Positions 54,631-63,433 of a stretch of DNA of 64,000 bases are shown here, one piece after another. The translations under genes were made by a program, and so were the position numbers. The stretch comes from Streptomyces albogriseolus. GTDB lineage: Bacteria; Actinomycetota; Actinomycetes; Streptomycetales; Streptomycetaceae. The stretch is taken from assembly GCA_014650475.1 (NCBI GenBank), contig BMVA01000002.1, forward strand, positions 655,927-719,926, in the 5' to 3' direction. Below the pieces are notes generated by a model that was not told where the DNA came from, did not search any database, and was given only the letters and a program-made list of their open reading frames with translations. Position 1 is the stretch's first letter; every line of letters begins with the position of its first letter.

Positions 54631-54929
54631 CTTCGGCAGGACCTATCGCGTGTGGGCGGGATAAAGACGTGCGCTCATCGTATGCGGGCGGCTTCACGGC
54701 GATCACGCCGACTCCGCCGTTGCGGGCGCGGGGCGTCCCGGCGGGGCCGTCCTGGGGCGGGGAGGCAACCGTTGCCCGGTGCCCGGTCGTCCTTCCGCGT
54801 GGGGCCGCAGGAAGCGGCCGTCCCCGCTGCCCGCGCACGGGAATCCCGCCTAGGCTGGGTCCCGCCGCGGGGGGAGCGAAGGCCCGCACCAGGGACCGCG
54901 CAGGTCAACCAGACGCCCATGGGGGATAC
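54631..54929. other. Intergenic region without recognisable gene
   Basis: This 299-bp gap separates the divergent 54-aa gene and the M48 protease gene. It has an imperfect inverted repeat near 54839-54865 (GGGAATCCC … GGGTCCC around TAGGCT) that may be promoter-linked. Frames through it lack Shine-Dalgarno support. Confidence 0.4.
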
Positions 54930-56045
54930 ATGTCCGAAGGCCACCAGCACAACGGGCACGAGAGGGTGCCCGGCAGGCAGCGCAGGCGCTTCCCCGGAAT
55001 CTCCTCGCGTGCGTACGAACACCCCGCCGACCGTTCCGCGCTGGTGGCGCTGCGGAAGCTGAGCGGGTTCGACACGGTCTTCAAGGCGCTGAGCGGGCTG
55101 CTGCCCGAGCGGAGTCTGCGGCTGCTTTTCCTGTCCGACTCGGTGCGGGTCTCGGACCGGCAGTTCGCGCATCTCAACGACATGCTGCGGGACGCCTGCT
55201 ACATCCTGGACCTGGAGAAGGTCCCGCCGATGTACGTCAACCAGGACCCGGTCCCCAACGCGATGTGCATCGGTCTCGACGAGCCGATCATCGTGGTGAC
55301 CACGGGTCTGGTGGAGCTGCTCGACGAGGAGGAGATGCGGGCGGTCGTCGGGCACGAGGTCGGGCACGCGCTGTCCGGTCACTCGGTGTACCGGACGGTC
55401 CTGCTGTTCCTGACGTCGCTGGCGGTCCGGGTGGCCTGGATTCCGCTGGGGAACGTGGCGATCATGGCGATCGTGACCGCGCTGCGGGAGTGGTTCCGCA
55501 AGTCGGAGCTGTCCGCGGACCGCGCGGGGCTGCTGGTGGGGCAGGACGTGCAGGCGTCGATGCGCGGCCTGATGAAGATCGCGGGCGGCAACCATCTGCA
55601 CGAGATGAACGTGGACGCGTTCCTGGAGCAGGCCGAGGAGTACGAGTCGGGCGGGGATCTGCGCGACTCCGTGCTGAAGATCCTCAACGTGCTGCCGCGC
55701 TCGCACCCGTTCACCACGGTGCGGGCGGCCGAGCTGAAGAAGTGGGCGGCCTCCCGCGAGTACCAGCGGATCATGGACGGCCACTACCCGCGCCGTGACG
55801 ACGACAAGGACGCGTCGGTACGGGACTCCTGGCGGGAGTCCGCGAGCACCTACGCCGACGAGGTGCGGACCTCCAAGGACCCGCTGATGAAGCTGGTCAG
55901 CGACCTGGCGGGCGGCGCGGGCGACCTGGGCGACCGGGTCCGCCGCGGCTTCGGCGGCTTCACGAACTCCAAGCCGGGCCCGTCCCGCCCGGACTCCGAC
56001 GCCGACCCCGACGCCGAAGGGAACGCACCGCGCGACGAGGCGTGA
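54930..56045 (+). CDS. M48 family metallopeptidase
   Basis: The 371-residue protein has the zinc motif HEVGH (His142, Glu143, His146) followed by a third ligand region in KSELSADRAGLL near residue 192. Two hydrophobic stretches (about 115-135 and 155-180) flank the site. Unlike HtpX the motif is preceded by a long soluble domain and it lacks an obvious N-terminal signal. The start is the ATG at 54930, where GGGGG sits just upstream. It neighbours the SCO2583/SCO2584-like pair and could act in envelope or membrane quality control, which is inferred from family. Confidence 0.92.
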   Translation: MSEGHQHNGHERVPGRQRRRFPGISSRAYEHPADRSALVALRKLSGFDTVFKALSGLLPERSLRLLFLSDSVRVSDRQFAHLNDMLRDACYILDLEKVPPMYVNQDPVPNAMCIGLDEPIIVVTTGLVELLDEEEMRAVVGHEVGHALSGHSVYRTVLLFLTSLAVRVAWIPLGNVAIMAIVTALREWFRKSELSADRAGLLVGQDVQASMRGLMKIAGGNHLHEMNVDAFLEQAEEYESGGDLRDSVLKILNVLPRSHPFTTVRAAELKKWAASREYQRIMDGHYPRRDDDKDASVRDSWRESASTYADEVRTSKDPLMKLVSDLAGGAGDLGDRVRRGFGGFTNSKPGPSRPDSDADPDAEGNAPRDEA

Positions 56046-56067
56046 GCGGGTGACGCGGGGCGGCCCC

Positions 56068-57144
56068 TCACAGCCGGGGCTGGGCCGCCTCTGCGAGGGT
56101 GCCGCAGAGGGCCGGGGCGGGGGTGTCCGGGGCGTAGGGGTTGGTGCCGGGCGGGGCCGTGTGCTGGGCGCGCTGGCCGGCGAGCAGGGGGTGCAGGCGC
56201 GGGGCCGGGTCCAGGGCGCAGGACTGGGGGCCGGCCTGGACGTGGGAGACGACCAGCTCCGCCTGGTGCAGCCGCAGGTCCTCGCGGTCGAAACGGAACC
56301 GCAGCTCGCGGCGGACCGTGAACAGCGACGCCTGAGCGTCCGGGCCCGCGCCGGCCGGGCGGAGCGCGTAGACGACGGTGTGGTCGGTGGTGACCTCCAG
56401 CGTGGCGGAGTCGGCCTCGGCGGCCTGGAGGGTGCCCCGGGCCCGGATGTGCGGGTCGGCCAGCCGCACGCGGGCGGGGTCGAAGCGGACCAGCCATCCG
56501 GTGACCGCGTGCCGTCCGTCGGCGGCGGGCCGGTCGATGCTCTCGTCGAACTGCTCCTGCTGGCCGGAGTCGAGCAGCACCCGCACGGCGCGGGTCTCGC
56601 CGCCGGTGACCACGGCCGGGTCCAGGGCGGACCGTACGACGTAGTCCTTGGCGGTGAGCAGGGCGGCCACCACCTGGTCGTCGGAGAAGTTCGCGGTGCG
56701 GCGGGTCGGCGGGAGGGGGACGCCCTCGGCGCCGGCGCGGAAGCGGGCGGCGGGGCTGTGCGCGTACAGCTGTCCGACGTCCCGGGCGCCGGGCACGGGG
56801 CCCTCGGGGGCGAGGGGCACCACGGTCATCCGTAAGGGCTCCGCGGGCCGCTCGGCGGCGGGGGTGCGGTAGGGGTGGCGTACGCCCATGTAGACGGCGG
56901 TGCCGAAGGCCACGGCGATCAGCAGGACCAGGACGAGGGCCTGCCGGGAGAGGCCGCTGCGGCGGGCCGCGGGGAGGCGGCGCACGGCGGGCGTGTGGTC
57001 GGTGATGCGCTCCTGCGCGGAGAACTCCTGGAGCCGGGCGGCGCGCACGAAGGTCTCGTCGAAGACGACGGACCGGTACTCGTCGTCGCCGCCTCGGGGG
57101 ACTCCCTCGGGCGTCCCCTCGGGCGGGTCCGAAGGCTCTCCCAT
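56068..57144 (-). CDS. SCO2583 family membrane protein
   Basis: The 358-residue protein has a cytoplasmic N-terminal segment with EYRSVVFDETFVRAARLQE, one membrane helix (ALVLVLLIAVAFGTAVYMGV, about residues 69-88) and a large outer domain (residues 90-358) of unknown fold with two C-terminal cysteines. From memory it corresponds to the SCO2583 family, encoded beside SCO2584, a component of the spore-wall complex. The SVVFDExFV motif is shared with the next gene, suggesting a common partner. It converges with the M48 gene, 22 bp apart. Confidence 0.8.
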   Translation of the reverse strand: MGEPSDPPEGTPEGVPRGGDDEYRSVVFDETFVRAARLQEFSAQERITDHTPAVRRLPAARRSGLSRQALVLVLLIAVAFGTAVYMGVRHPYRTPAAERPAEPLRMTVVPLAPEGPVPGARDVGQLYAHSPAARFRAGAEGVPLPPTRRTANFSDDQVVAALLTAKDYVVRSALDPAVVTGGETRAVRVLLDSGQQEQFDESIDRPAADGRHAVTGWLVRFDPARVRLADPHIRARGTLQAAEADSATLEVTTDHTVVYALRPAGAGPDAQASLFTVRRELRFRFDREDLRLHQAELVVSHVQAGPQSCALDPAPRLHPLLAGQRAQHTAPPGTNPYAPDTPAPALCGTLAEAAQPRL

Positions 57145-57231
57145 ACCTTCAGGGTAGGTCCGGCGGAGTCCCGGTAAACGCCTGCGGGGGACCCAACTTC
57201 TGACAGGTTCTCACCAAGCCGCGGGGCGGTC

Positions 57232-57786
57232 TCACGGGCCGCCGGTGGGGATCACCGGGACGGTCGGGCGGGAGTGGTCGGCCGACGCGGAGGGCGCGGC
57301 GCCTGCGCCCTGGCCGACGCCGGTGGTGGCGGGCGGCGGGGCGGGGTCCTGGCGCTGCGCGGAGCCGCCGCGGTAGACCGCCGAGAAGGCGAGCGCGACC
57401 ATGCCGATGCCCATCACCAGGGCGAGCATCCAGGCGACCGGCCGGCGCCAGCGCACCGGTCTGCCGTAGGGGGCGCCGTACTCGGCCTCGAGGGCGTCGG
57501 CGTCCTCGTCGTCGGGGTCGTGGCCGCCGGCGGCGCGGTAGCCGCCGTAGCCGTCGTCGTGCCGCCGGGCGCGGGTGCGGCGGGCCTCGGCCTCGGAGGC
57601 CTCGGCTCTGGCCCGCGCGGCGGCCAGGAGGCGCTCGACGGCGGTCGGCTCGTGCACCGCGGCCGCCTGTACGAAGGCCTCGTCGAAGACCACGGAGGCG
57701 AACTCTTCGTCCGACACCCCGCGGTCGTGGTCGTCGTCGGGCTTCCAGCCGTCAGGGAACGGCGTGCCCCCCACGTCCTCCGGCAC
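57232..57786 (-). CDS. SCO2584 family spore-wall biosynthesis protein
   Basis: The 184-residue protein starts MPEDVGGTPFPDGWKPDDDH and contains DEEFASVVFDEAFVQAAAVHEPTAVERLLA, a charged linker, one membrane helix (PVAWMLALVMGIGMVALAFSAVY, about residues 116-138) and a short Pro-rich outer tail. It matches what I know of SCO2584, a member of the Streptomyces spore wall synthesizing complex that interacts with the Mre proteins. The start is GTG at 57786. It lies 87 bp upstream of the SCO2583-like gene in the same direction, so the two are probably co-expressed. Confidence 0.85.
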   Translation of the reverse strand: MPEDVGGTPFPDGWKPDDDHDRGVSDEEFASVVFDEAFVQAAAVHEPTAVERLLAAARARAEASEAEARRTRARRHDDGYGGYRAAGGHDPDDEDADALEAEYGAPYGRPVRWRRPVAWMLALVMGIGMVALAFSAVYRGGSAQRQDPAPPPATTGVGQGAGAAPSASADHSRPTVPVIPTGGP

Positions 57787-57888
57787 GCGTCCAGAGTAGA
57801 CCTGGGGGGTCAATTTGGGCAGACGGTACGGAAATTCGTCCGCCCACCGGACACCGCCCCGCGCGGGGGTCCCCGCGGGGCGCGCGGC

Positions 57889-59175
57889 TCAGCGCCGGAT
57901 GTGGCCGTCGCCGGTGACGATGTACTTCGTGCTGGTCAGCTCGGGCAGGCCCATCGGACCGCGGGCGTGCAGTTTCTGCGTGGAGATGCCGATCTCCGCG
58001 CCGAAGCCGAACTGGCCGCCGTCGGTGAACCGGGTGGAGGCGTTCACCGCGACCGTGGTGGAGTCCACCAGCTGGGTGAACCGGCGGGCCGCCTGCTGCG
58101 AGGTGGTGACGATGGCCTCGGTGTGGCCGGAGGTCCACAGCCGGATGTGCTCGACCGCCCGGTCCAGGGAGTCGACCACGGCGGCGGCGATGTCGTAGGA
58201 GAGGTACTCGGTCTCCCAGTCCTCGGTGGTGGCCTCCACGACGGTGGCCCGGGAGTCCTTGGCGTACGCCATCACGCGCTCGTCGGCGTGCACGGTGACC
58301 CCGGCGTCGGCGAGGGCGTCCAGCGCGCGGGGCAGGAACTCGGCGGCGATGTCCTGGTGCACCAGCAGCGTCTCGGCGGCGTTGCACACGCCGACGCGCT
58401 GCGCCTTGGAGTTGACCAGGATGTCGACGGCCATGTCGAGGTCGGCGTGGGCGTCGACGTAGACGTGGCAGTTGCCGGTGCCGGTCTCGATGACGGGGAC
58501 GGTGGACTCCTGCACGACCGTGTTGATCAGCGAGGCGCCGCCGCGCGGGATCAGCACGTCGACCAGGCCGCGGGCGCGCATCAGCTCGCGCACGCTGTCC
58601 CGGCTCTCCCCGGGGACCATCTGGACGGCGTCGGCGGGCAGGCCCGCGCCGTGCACGGCGTCGCGCACCACCCGCACCAGCGCGGTGTTGGAGCGGTAGG
58701 CGGAGGAGGAGCCGCGCAGCAGGACCGCGTTGCCCGACTTCAGGCAGAGGGCGGCGGCGTCGACCGTCACGTTGGGCCGGCCCTCGTAGATGATCCCGAC
58801 GACGCCGAGCGGCACCCGGACCTGGCGCAGGTCGATGCCGTTGGGCAGGGTCGAGCCGCGGACGACCTCGCCGACCGGGTCGGGCAGCGCGGCCACGTCG
58901 CGCACGTCGGCGGCGATGGCGCGGACCCGCTCCGGGGTGAGCGTGAGCCGGTCGATCATGCCCTCGGCGGTGCCGGCCTCGCGCGCCTTCGCCACGTCCT
59001 GGGCGTTGGCCTCGACGATCTCGCTCGTGCGGACCTCCAGCGCGTCCGCGATGGCGAGCAGGGCGTCGTCCTTGGCGGCGCGCGGCAGCGGCGCGAGGGT
59101 GGCGGCGGCGCCCTTGGCGCGGTAGGCGGCCTGGCTGACCGGGGACATCGAGTCGAACGGCGAGAGCGTGGTCAT
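57889..59175 (-). CDS. proA: Gamma-glutamyl phosphate reductase (proline synthesis)
   Basis: ProA reduces gamma-glutamyl phosphate to glutamate semialdehyde with NADPH, the second proline step. The 428-residue protein has [41 protein letters not shown], the catalytic Cys in [13 protein letters not shown], and the C-terminal [13 protein letters not shown]. The ATG at 59175 gives a normal length, though the Shine-Dalgarno is not evident. It lies 118 bp downstream of a small unknown gene that separates it from proB. Confidence 0.97.
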   Translation of the reverse strand: MTTLSPFDSMSPVSQAAYRAKGAAATLAPLPRAAKDDALLAIADALEVRTSEIVEANAQDVAKAREAGTAEGMIDRLTLTPERVRAIAADVRDVAALPDPVGEVVRGSTLPNGIDLRQVRVPLGVVGIIYEGRPNVTVDAAALCLKSGNAVLLRGSSSAYRSNTALVRVVRDAVHGAGLPADAVQMVPGESRDSVRELMRARGLVDVLIPRGGASLINTVVQESTVPVIETGTGNCHVYVDAHADLDMAVDILVNSKAQRVGVCNAAETLLVHQDIAAEFLPRALDALADAGVTVHADERVMAYAKDSRATVVEATTEDWETEYLSYDIAAAVVDSLDRAVEHIRLWTSGHTEAIVTTSQQAARRFTQLVDSTTVAVNASTRFTDGGQFGFGAEIGISTQKLHARGPMGLPELTSTKYIVTGDGHIRR

Positions 59176-59293
59176 GGGGGAAGCGTAGTGCGCCCTGCGC
59201 GCGGCGGAGGCGTTCGTCCCACACCCCGAGACAGGAACATTCGCCCTCAAAACGGGTGTGACGGATGGGGCGCGTCACCGGAAGGACCCGGCA

Positions 59294-59764
59294 CTACGGG
59301 AACGGGTGCACCCCGACCGGGGTGGCCGGCACCGGCCCGTGCCCCGCGGCGACGCGGCTGCGGTAGGTGGCCCGGTCGATGACCTCCAGGCCCACGATCT
59401 CCCACGGCGGCAGTCCCGCGGTCCGCCGGTGCTCGCCCCACAGGCGCAGCGCCACCGCGGCCGCGTCGTGCAGGTCGCGGGCCTCCTCCCAGTAGCGGAT
59501 CTCCGCGTGGTCGCCGGCGTAGCGGCTGGTCAGCAGGAACGGGTGGTCGTGGGCGAGCTGTTCCAGCGCCCGCCGGACCTCCGCGACCGGCGCGGGCTCG
59601 CCGGACACGCTGAGGGTGACGTGCCACAGGCGGGGCAGGTCGCGCGGCTCGCCGCCCCGGTGCCGGTCTCCGGCCGCGACGCTGGTCAGGGCGCGCTCCT
59701 CGCCCGCCGCCCGGGATCCGGGACCACCGCGAGACACCGTCCTCCCAGGGCGCACTCGTCTCAC
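59294..59764 (-). CDS. Small conserved protein between proA and proB, unknown function
   Basis: I do not recognise the family. The 156-residue product has about 45 basic, low-complexity N-terminal residues and then a folded part: LWHVTLSVSGEPAPVAEVRRALEQLAH, HPFLLTSRYAGDHAEIRYWEEARDLHDAAAVALRLWGEH and PPWEIVGLEVIDRATY. The alternation of strands and helices suggests a ferredoxin-like fold. I chose the GTG at 59764 because GAAGGAGG is five bases upstream. The N-terminal part may be mis-assigned if translation starts later. It is retained between proA and proB in Streptomyces, to my memory. Confidence 0.7.
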   Translation of the reverse strand: MRRVRPGRTVSRGGPGSRAAGEERALTSVAAGDRHRGGEPRDLPRLWHVTLSVSGEPAPVAEVRRALEQLAHDHPFLLTSRYAGDHAEIRYWEEARDLHDAAAVALRLWGEHRRTAGLPPWEIVGLEVIDRATYRSRVAAGHGPVPATPVGVHPFP

Positions 59765-59897
59765 GACGGCCTCCTTCACACGCGGACCGCCCGGACGCCG
59801 GGCGGAATGTGTCCCAGGGACAAAGTTGAGCAGGCCGTCGCGGATCGCGGGGCGGTTTCGCGGAACGTCCACCACCGAGGGCCGACGTTTTGGGGCA

Positions 59898-61025
59898 TTA
59901 CGGATGCAGGACCACGAGATCGTCCCTGTGTACGACTTCGCGTTCGTACCCGGGGCCGAGCTCCCGCGCGAGTTCGCGGGTGGAGCGGCCCACCAGGAGG
60001 GGGATCTCCTTGGCGTCGAAGTTGACGAGCCCGCGGGCCACCGCGCGTCCCTCCCGGTCCCGCAGCTCCACCGGGTCGCCCGCGCTGAAGTCGCCCTCGA
60101 CGCCCGCGATGCCGGCCGGGAGCAGCGACTTGCGGCCCTCCACGACCGCGCGTACCGCGCCGTCGTCCAGGGTGAGCGAGCCCTGCGGGGTGGAGGCGTG
60201 CTGGAGCCACAGCAGCCGGTCGGCGGAGCGGCGCCCGGTGGGGTGGAAGTAGGTGCCGGTGTCGCCGCCGCCGAGCGCCTCGGCCGCGTGGACCGCGCTG
60301 GTCAGCACCACCTGGATGCCCGCGGCCGCGGCGATCCGGGCGGCCTCGACCTTGGTGACCATGCCGCCGGTGCCGACGCCCGCCTTGCCGGCGCTGCCGA
60401 TCTCCACGTGGGCGAGGTCCTCGGCTCCCCTGACCTCGGCGATCCGCGAGGTGCCGGGGCGGGACGGGTCGCCGTCGTAGACGCCGTCCACGTCGGACAG
60501 CAGCACCAGCAGGTCGGCGCGGACCAGGTGGGCGACGAGGGCGGCGAGGCGGTCGTTGTCGCCGAAGCGGATCTCGTCCGTGGCCACCGTGTCGTTCTCG
60601 TTGACGACCGGGAGGGCGCCCATCGCGAGCAGCTTGTCCAGGGTGCGGGAGGCGTTGCGGTGGTGGGCGCGGCGGCTCATGTCGTCGCTGGTCAGCAGCA
60701 CCTGGCCGACGCGGACGCCGTAGCGGGCGAAGGAGGCGGTGTAGCGGGCGACGAGGAGGCCCTGGCCGACGCTGGCGGCGGCCTGCTGGCGGGCCAGGTC
60801 GCGGGGGCGGCGGCGCAGGCCCAGCGGGGCGAGTCCTGCGGCGATGGCGCCGGAGGAGACGAGGACGATCTCCCGCTCTCCGCCGCTCCTGGTCTTGGCG
60901 AGAACGTCCACGAGCGCGTCCACACGGTCGGCGTCCAGCCCGCCCGCCGCGGTGGTCAGCGACGAGGAGCCGACCTTGACGACGATCCTGCGCGCCTCGC
61001 CCACGGTCTGCCGTGCCCCTGCCAC
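59898..61025 (-). CDS. proB: Glutamate 5-kinase
   Basis: ProB phosphorylates glutamate, the first and feedback-controlled proline step. The 375-residue protein has an amino-acid-kinase domain (RRIVVKVGSSSLTT, EIVLVSSGAIAAGL, NENDTVATDEIRFGDNDRLAALVA, LLSDVDGVYDGDP, GTGGMVTKVEAAR). A C-terminal PUA domain follows (about residues 285-365, with DDGAVRAVVEGRKSLLPAGI). Its GTG start is at 61025. ProA is downstream beyond one small gene. In many actinomycetes obg lies upstream, but here an envelope polymer locus diverges from it. Confidence 0.97.
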   Translation of the reverse strand: MAGARQTVGEARRIVVKVGSSSLTTAAGGLDADRVDALVDVLAKTRSGGEREIVLVSSGAIAAGLAPLGLRRRPRDLARQQAAASVGQGLLVARYTASFARYGVRVGQVLLTSDDMSRRAHHRNASRTLDKLLAMGALPVVNENDTVATDEIRFGDNDRLAALVAHLVRADLLVLLSDVDGVYDGDPSRPGTSRIAEVRGAEDLAHVEIGSAGKAGVGTGGMVTKVEAARIAAAAGIQVVLTSAVHAAEALGGGDTGTYFHPTGRRSADRLLWLQHASTPQGSLTLDDGAVRAVVEGRKSLLPAGIAGVEGDFSAGDPVELRDREGRAVARGLVNFDAKEIPLLVGRSTRELARELGPGYEREVVHRDDLVVLHP

Positions 61026-61245
61026 CTTGCCGTCGCTCCCTCACGTCGATCGTTTAGCCCGGCAGGCAATCTACGCGAAGCGCATCGAAGGACGCCGGGC
61101 GGTCCAGCCTCCGGACACCGCGCCGGACGCGGCCCGCCGGCCTTGCGACGGCCCCTGGGCGGCGGCCCCGCGACACGCGCGTGTCGTCCGGAGGCCGGCG
61201 GCCGTTAACCCAGCGCACGTCCCTCACGACCCTGGAGTGACCGCA

Positions 61246-63375
61246 GTGCCCCTACCCACGTCCCGTCGGCGGTTCAGGGCGGGTATCCGCCGGCCCCGCC
61301 TCCCGCTGCTCCGCGCGCAGGGCCGCCCCGCGCTCGCCACGCTCCTCACGGCGTCCGTCCTGGGCGGCGCCTACGTGGTGCAGGCCGTGGCGGCGCTGGC
61401 CCCGCACGTGCCGCTGCTGCTGGCCGCCACCGCCCTCTCGCTGGCCGTCGAGGGCGTGCTGTACCGCTGGCAGCGGGGGGTGCCGGCGCTGTTCGCCAAG
61501 GCGCACGCGGACGTCACCGTCCGCCATGTGCTGCGGGACCTGCTGCTGGTGGTGGGCCTGCTGCGGCTCGGCGAGCAGCACCGCGAGACGCAGTACGCGC
61601 CCCTGCTCGCCGGTCTGCTGCTGTGCTACGCCCTGCACTGCGCCATCCAGGCGGTGTCCGTGCTGGTGCGCCGCACCCGCACGCTGCCGGTAGTGACCCG
61701 CAACATCGACGCCTCCGCGCTGCGCCTGTCCCCCGCCCCGCCCGCGCTGCTGCGCCGCCCCGGGCACCGGCTGCTGGTGTTCGGGCTGCCCGCGACGGCC
61801 GGGCTGACGGCGACCGCGGTGACGGACGACCCGCGGTGCGCGGCGGCCGGGATCGGCCTGTCGCTGGCGCTCGCGCTGGGCGGTCTGGTCGCGCTGTCGC
61901 TGCGGCTGCTGCCCGGGAAGCGGCCGGCCGGCGAGCAGGAGGTGCTCGCCTGGTTCGACGCCTGGCTGGCGGAGTACCGGCCCACGGTGGGGCTGTACTT
62001 CTCCGGCGGGCCGTCCTCCGTCTACCAGGCGGGCATGTGGCTGGAGCCGCTGGCCCGGCTGGACGGCCGGCCGCTGATCGTGCTGCGCGAGCGGTTCATG
62101 GTGTCGCGGATCCCGGCGACCGACATCCCGATCGTGTGCCTGCCGAAGGTGCCGACGCTGATGCGGCTGGAGCACTCCACGCTCCAGGTGCTCATCCACC
62201 CGTCCAACTCCGGGAAGACCTCGCAGGTGCTGCGCATCCCCACGATCAAGCACGCCTTCGTCAACCACGGGGAGAGCGACAAGCTGTCCTCCTGCAACCC
62301 CTACGCGAAGGCGTACGACGAGGTGTGGGTCGCGGGTCCGGCGGCGCGCGAGCGGTACGCGCTGGCCGAGGTCGGGGTCGAGGACAAGGACGTGGTGGAG
62401 ATCGGCCGCCCGCAGCTGGACGCGGTCCGGCCGTACGCGGGACCGCCGGCGGGCGCGTACACGACCGTGCTGTACGCGCCGACCTGGGAGGGCTGGGACG
62501 GCGACCCGGGCAACACCTCGGTGATCGCGGCCGGCGAGAACCTGGTGCGGGCGCTGCTCGCGGATCCGGGCGTGCGGCTGCTGTACAAGCCGCACCCGCT
62601 GACCGGCTCGGTGGACCCGCGCGCCGGCGCCGCGGACCGCCGCGTCCGGGAGCTGATCCGCGCGGCCAACCGGGCCCGCTCATGTCCGCGCCCCGCCCCG
62701 TCGAAGGAGCTGGCCACCCGCACCGCCGAGCTGGACCGCCTGACCGCCGCGGAGTTCCGGGAGGGCGCCGACCAGGCGGAGCGGATGCTCGTCCAGTCCA
62801 CTCCCCCGCCGGGCCGCGCGGAGGCGGTCGCGCGGGCGACGCGGGCCTGGGAGGCGGCGTACTGGGCGTCGCTGCCGGAGGGGGAGCACCAGGTCGTCGT
62901 GGACGCCCGGCCGTCGCTGTACTCCTGCTTCGACGCGGCCGACCTGCTGATCAGCGATGTGTCGAGCGTGATCAGCGACTTCCTGGCGAGCGGCAAGCCG
63001 TACGCGGTGGCCAACACGGGCGGGATGTCCGAGGCGGAGTTCCGCGCGGCCTTCCCCACCGTGGCGGCGGCGGTGATCCTGACGCCGGACGCGTCGGGGG
63101 TGCCGGCCCTGCTGGAGACGGTCCGCCACCCGGAGAAGGACGGACTGGCCGGCGCGCGGGCGGCGTTGAAGGCCCGGCTGCTGGGCCCGGCGGAGCCCTC
63201 GTCCCAGGAGCGGTTCGCGGGGGCGGTGCGGGCGCTGGGCGAGACGGCGCTGGAGCACCGGCTGCGGGTGCCGGGGCGCCGTCCGGCGGAGCTGCCGGGG
63301 CAGCGGCGCGAGCGGGTGCCGCACACCGTGTCCCCGGCCGCGGGGGTCCCGTCCGGGACGCCGACGCGGGGGTGA
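61246..63375 (+). CDS. CDP-glycerol glycerophosphotransferase family (teichoic-acid-type polymerase)
   Basis: The 709-residue protein has an N-terminal membrane part with about six hydrophobic segments (residues 20-225) and a C-terminal TagF/TagB-like domain: SGGPSSVYQAGMWLEPLARL, STLQVLIHPSNSGKTSQVL, FVNHGESDKLSSCNPYAK, LYAPTWEGWDG, LLYKPHPLTG and CFDAADLLISDVSSVISDFL. These match the Glyphos_transf fold that adds glycerol-phosphate or ribitol-phosphate units to wall polymers. GGAG eight bases before the GTG at 61246 supports the start. The polytopic N-terminus is unlike classical TagF. A Stealth gene follows in the opposite direction. Confidence 0.88.
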   Translation: MPLPTSRRRFRAGIRRPRLPLLRAQGRPALATLLTASVLGGAYVVQAVAALAPHVPLLLAATALSLAVEGVLYRWQRGVPALFAKAHADVTVRHVLRDLLLVVGLLRLGEQHRETQYAPLLAGLLLCYALHCAIQAVSVLVRRTRTLPVVTRNIDASALRLSPAPPALLRRPGHRLLVFGLPATAGLTATAVTDDPRCAAAGIGLSLALALGGLVALSLRLLPGKRPAGEQEVLAWFDAWLAEYRPTVGLYFSGGPSSVYQAGMWLEPLARLDGRPLIVLRERFMVSRIPATDIPIVCLPKVPTLMRLEHSTLQVLIHPSNSGKTSQVLRIPTIKHAFVNHGESDKLSSCNPYAKAYDEVWVAGPAARERYALAEVGVEDKDVVEIGRPQLDAVRPYAGPPAGAYTTVLYAPTWEGWDGDPGNTSVIAAGENLVRALLADPGVRLLYKPHPLTGSVDPRAGAADRRVRELIRAANRARSCPRPAPSKELATRTAELDRLTAAEFREGADQAERMLVQSTPPPGRAEAVARATRAWEAAYWASLPEGEHQVVVDARPSLYSCFDAADLLISDVSSVISDFLASGKPYAVANTGGMSEAEFRAAFPTVAAAVILTPDASGVPALLETVRHPEKDGLAGARAALKARLLGPAEPSSQERFAGAVRALGETALEHRLRVPGRRPAELPGQRRERVPHTVSPAAGVPSGTPTRG

Positions 63376-63391
63376 CCGTCCGGGCAGGACG

Positions 63392-63420
63392 ACGCCCGGG
63401 CCCCGACGCGGCCCGGGCGT
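63392..63420. terminator. Bidirectional terminator between envelope polymer genes
   Basis: A perfect 11-bp stem, ACGCCCGGGCC/GGCCCGGGCGT, with a 7-base loop lies 17 bp after the stop at 63375 and 14 bp from the convergent Stealth gene. Confidence 0.75.
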
Positions 63421-63433
63421 GGTGTCCGGGAGG

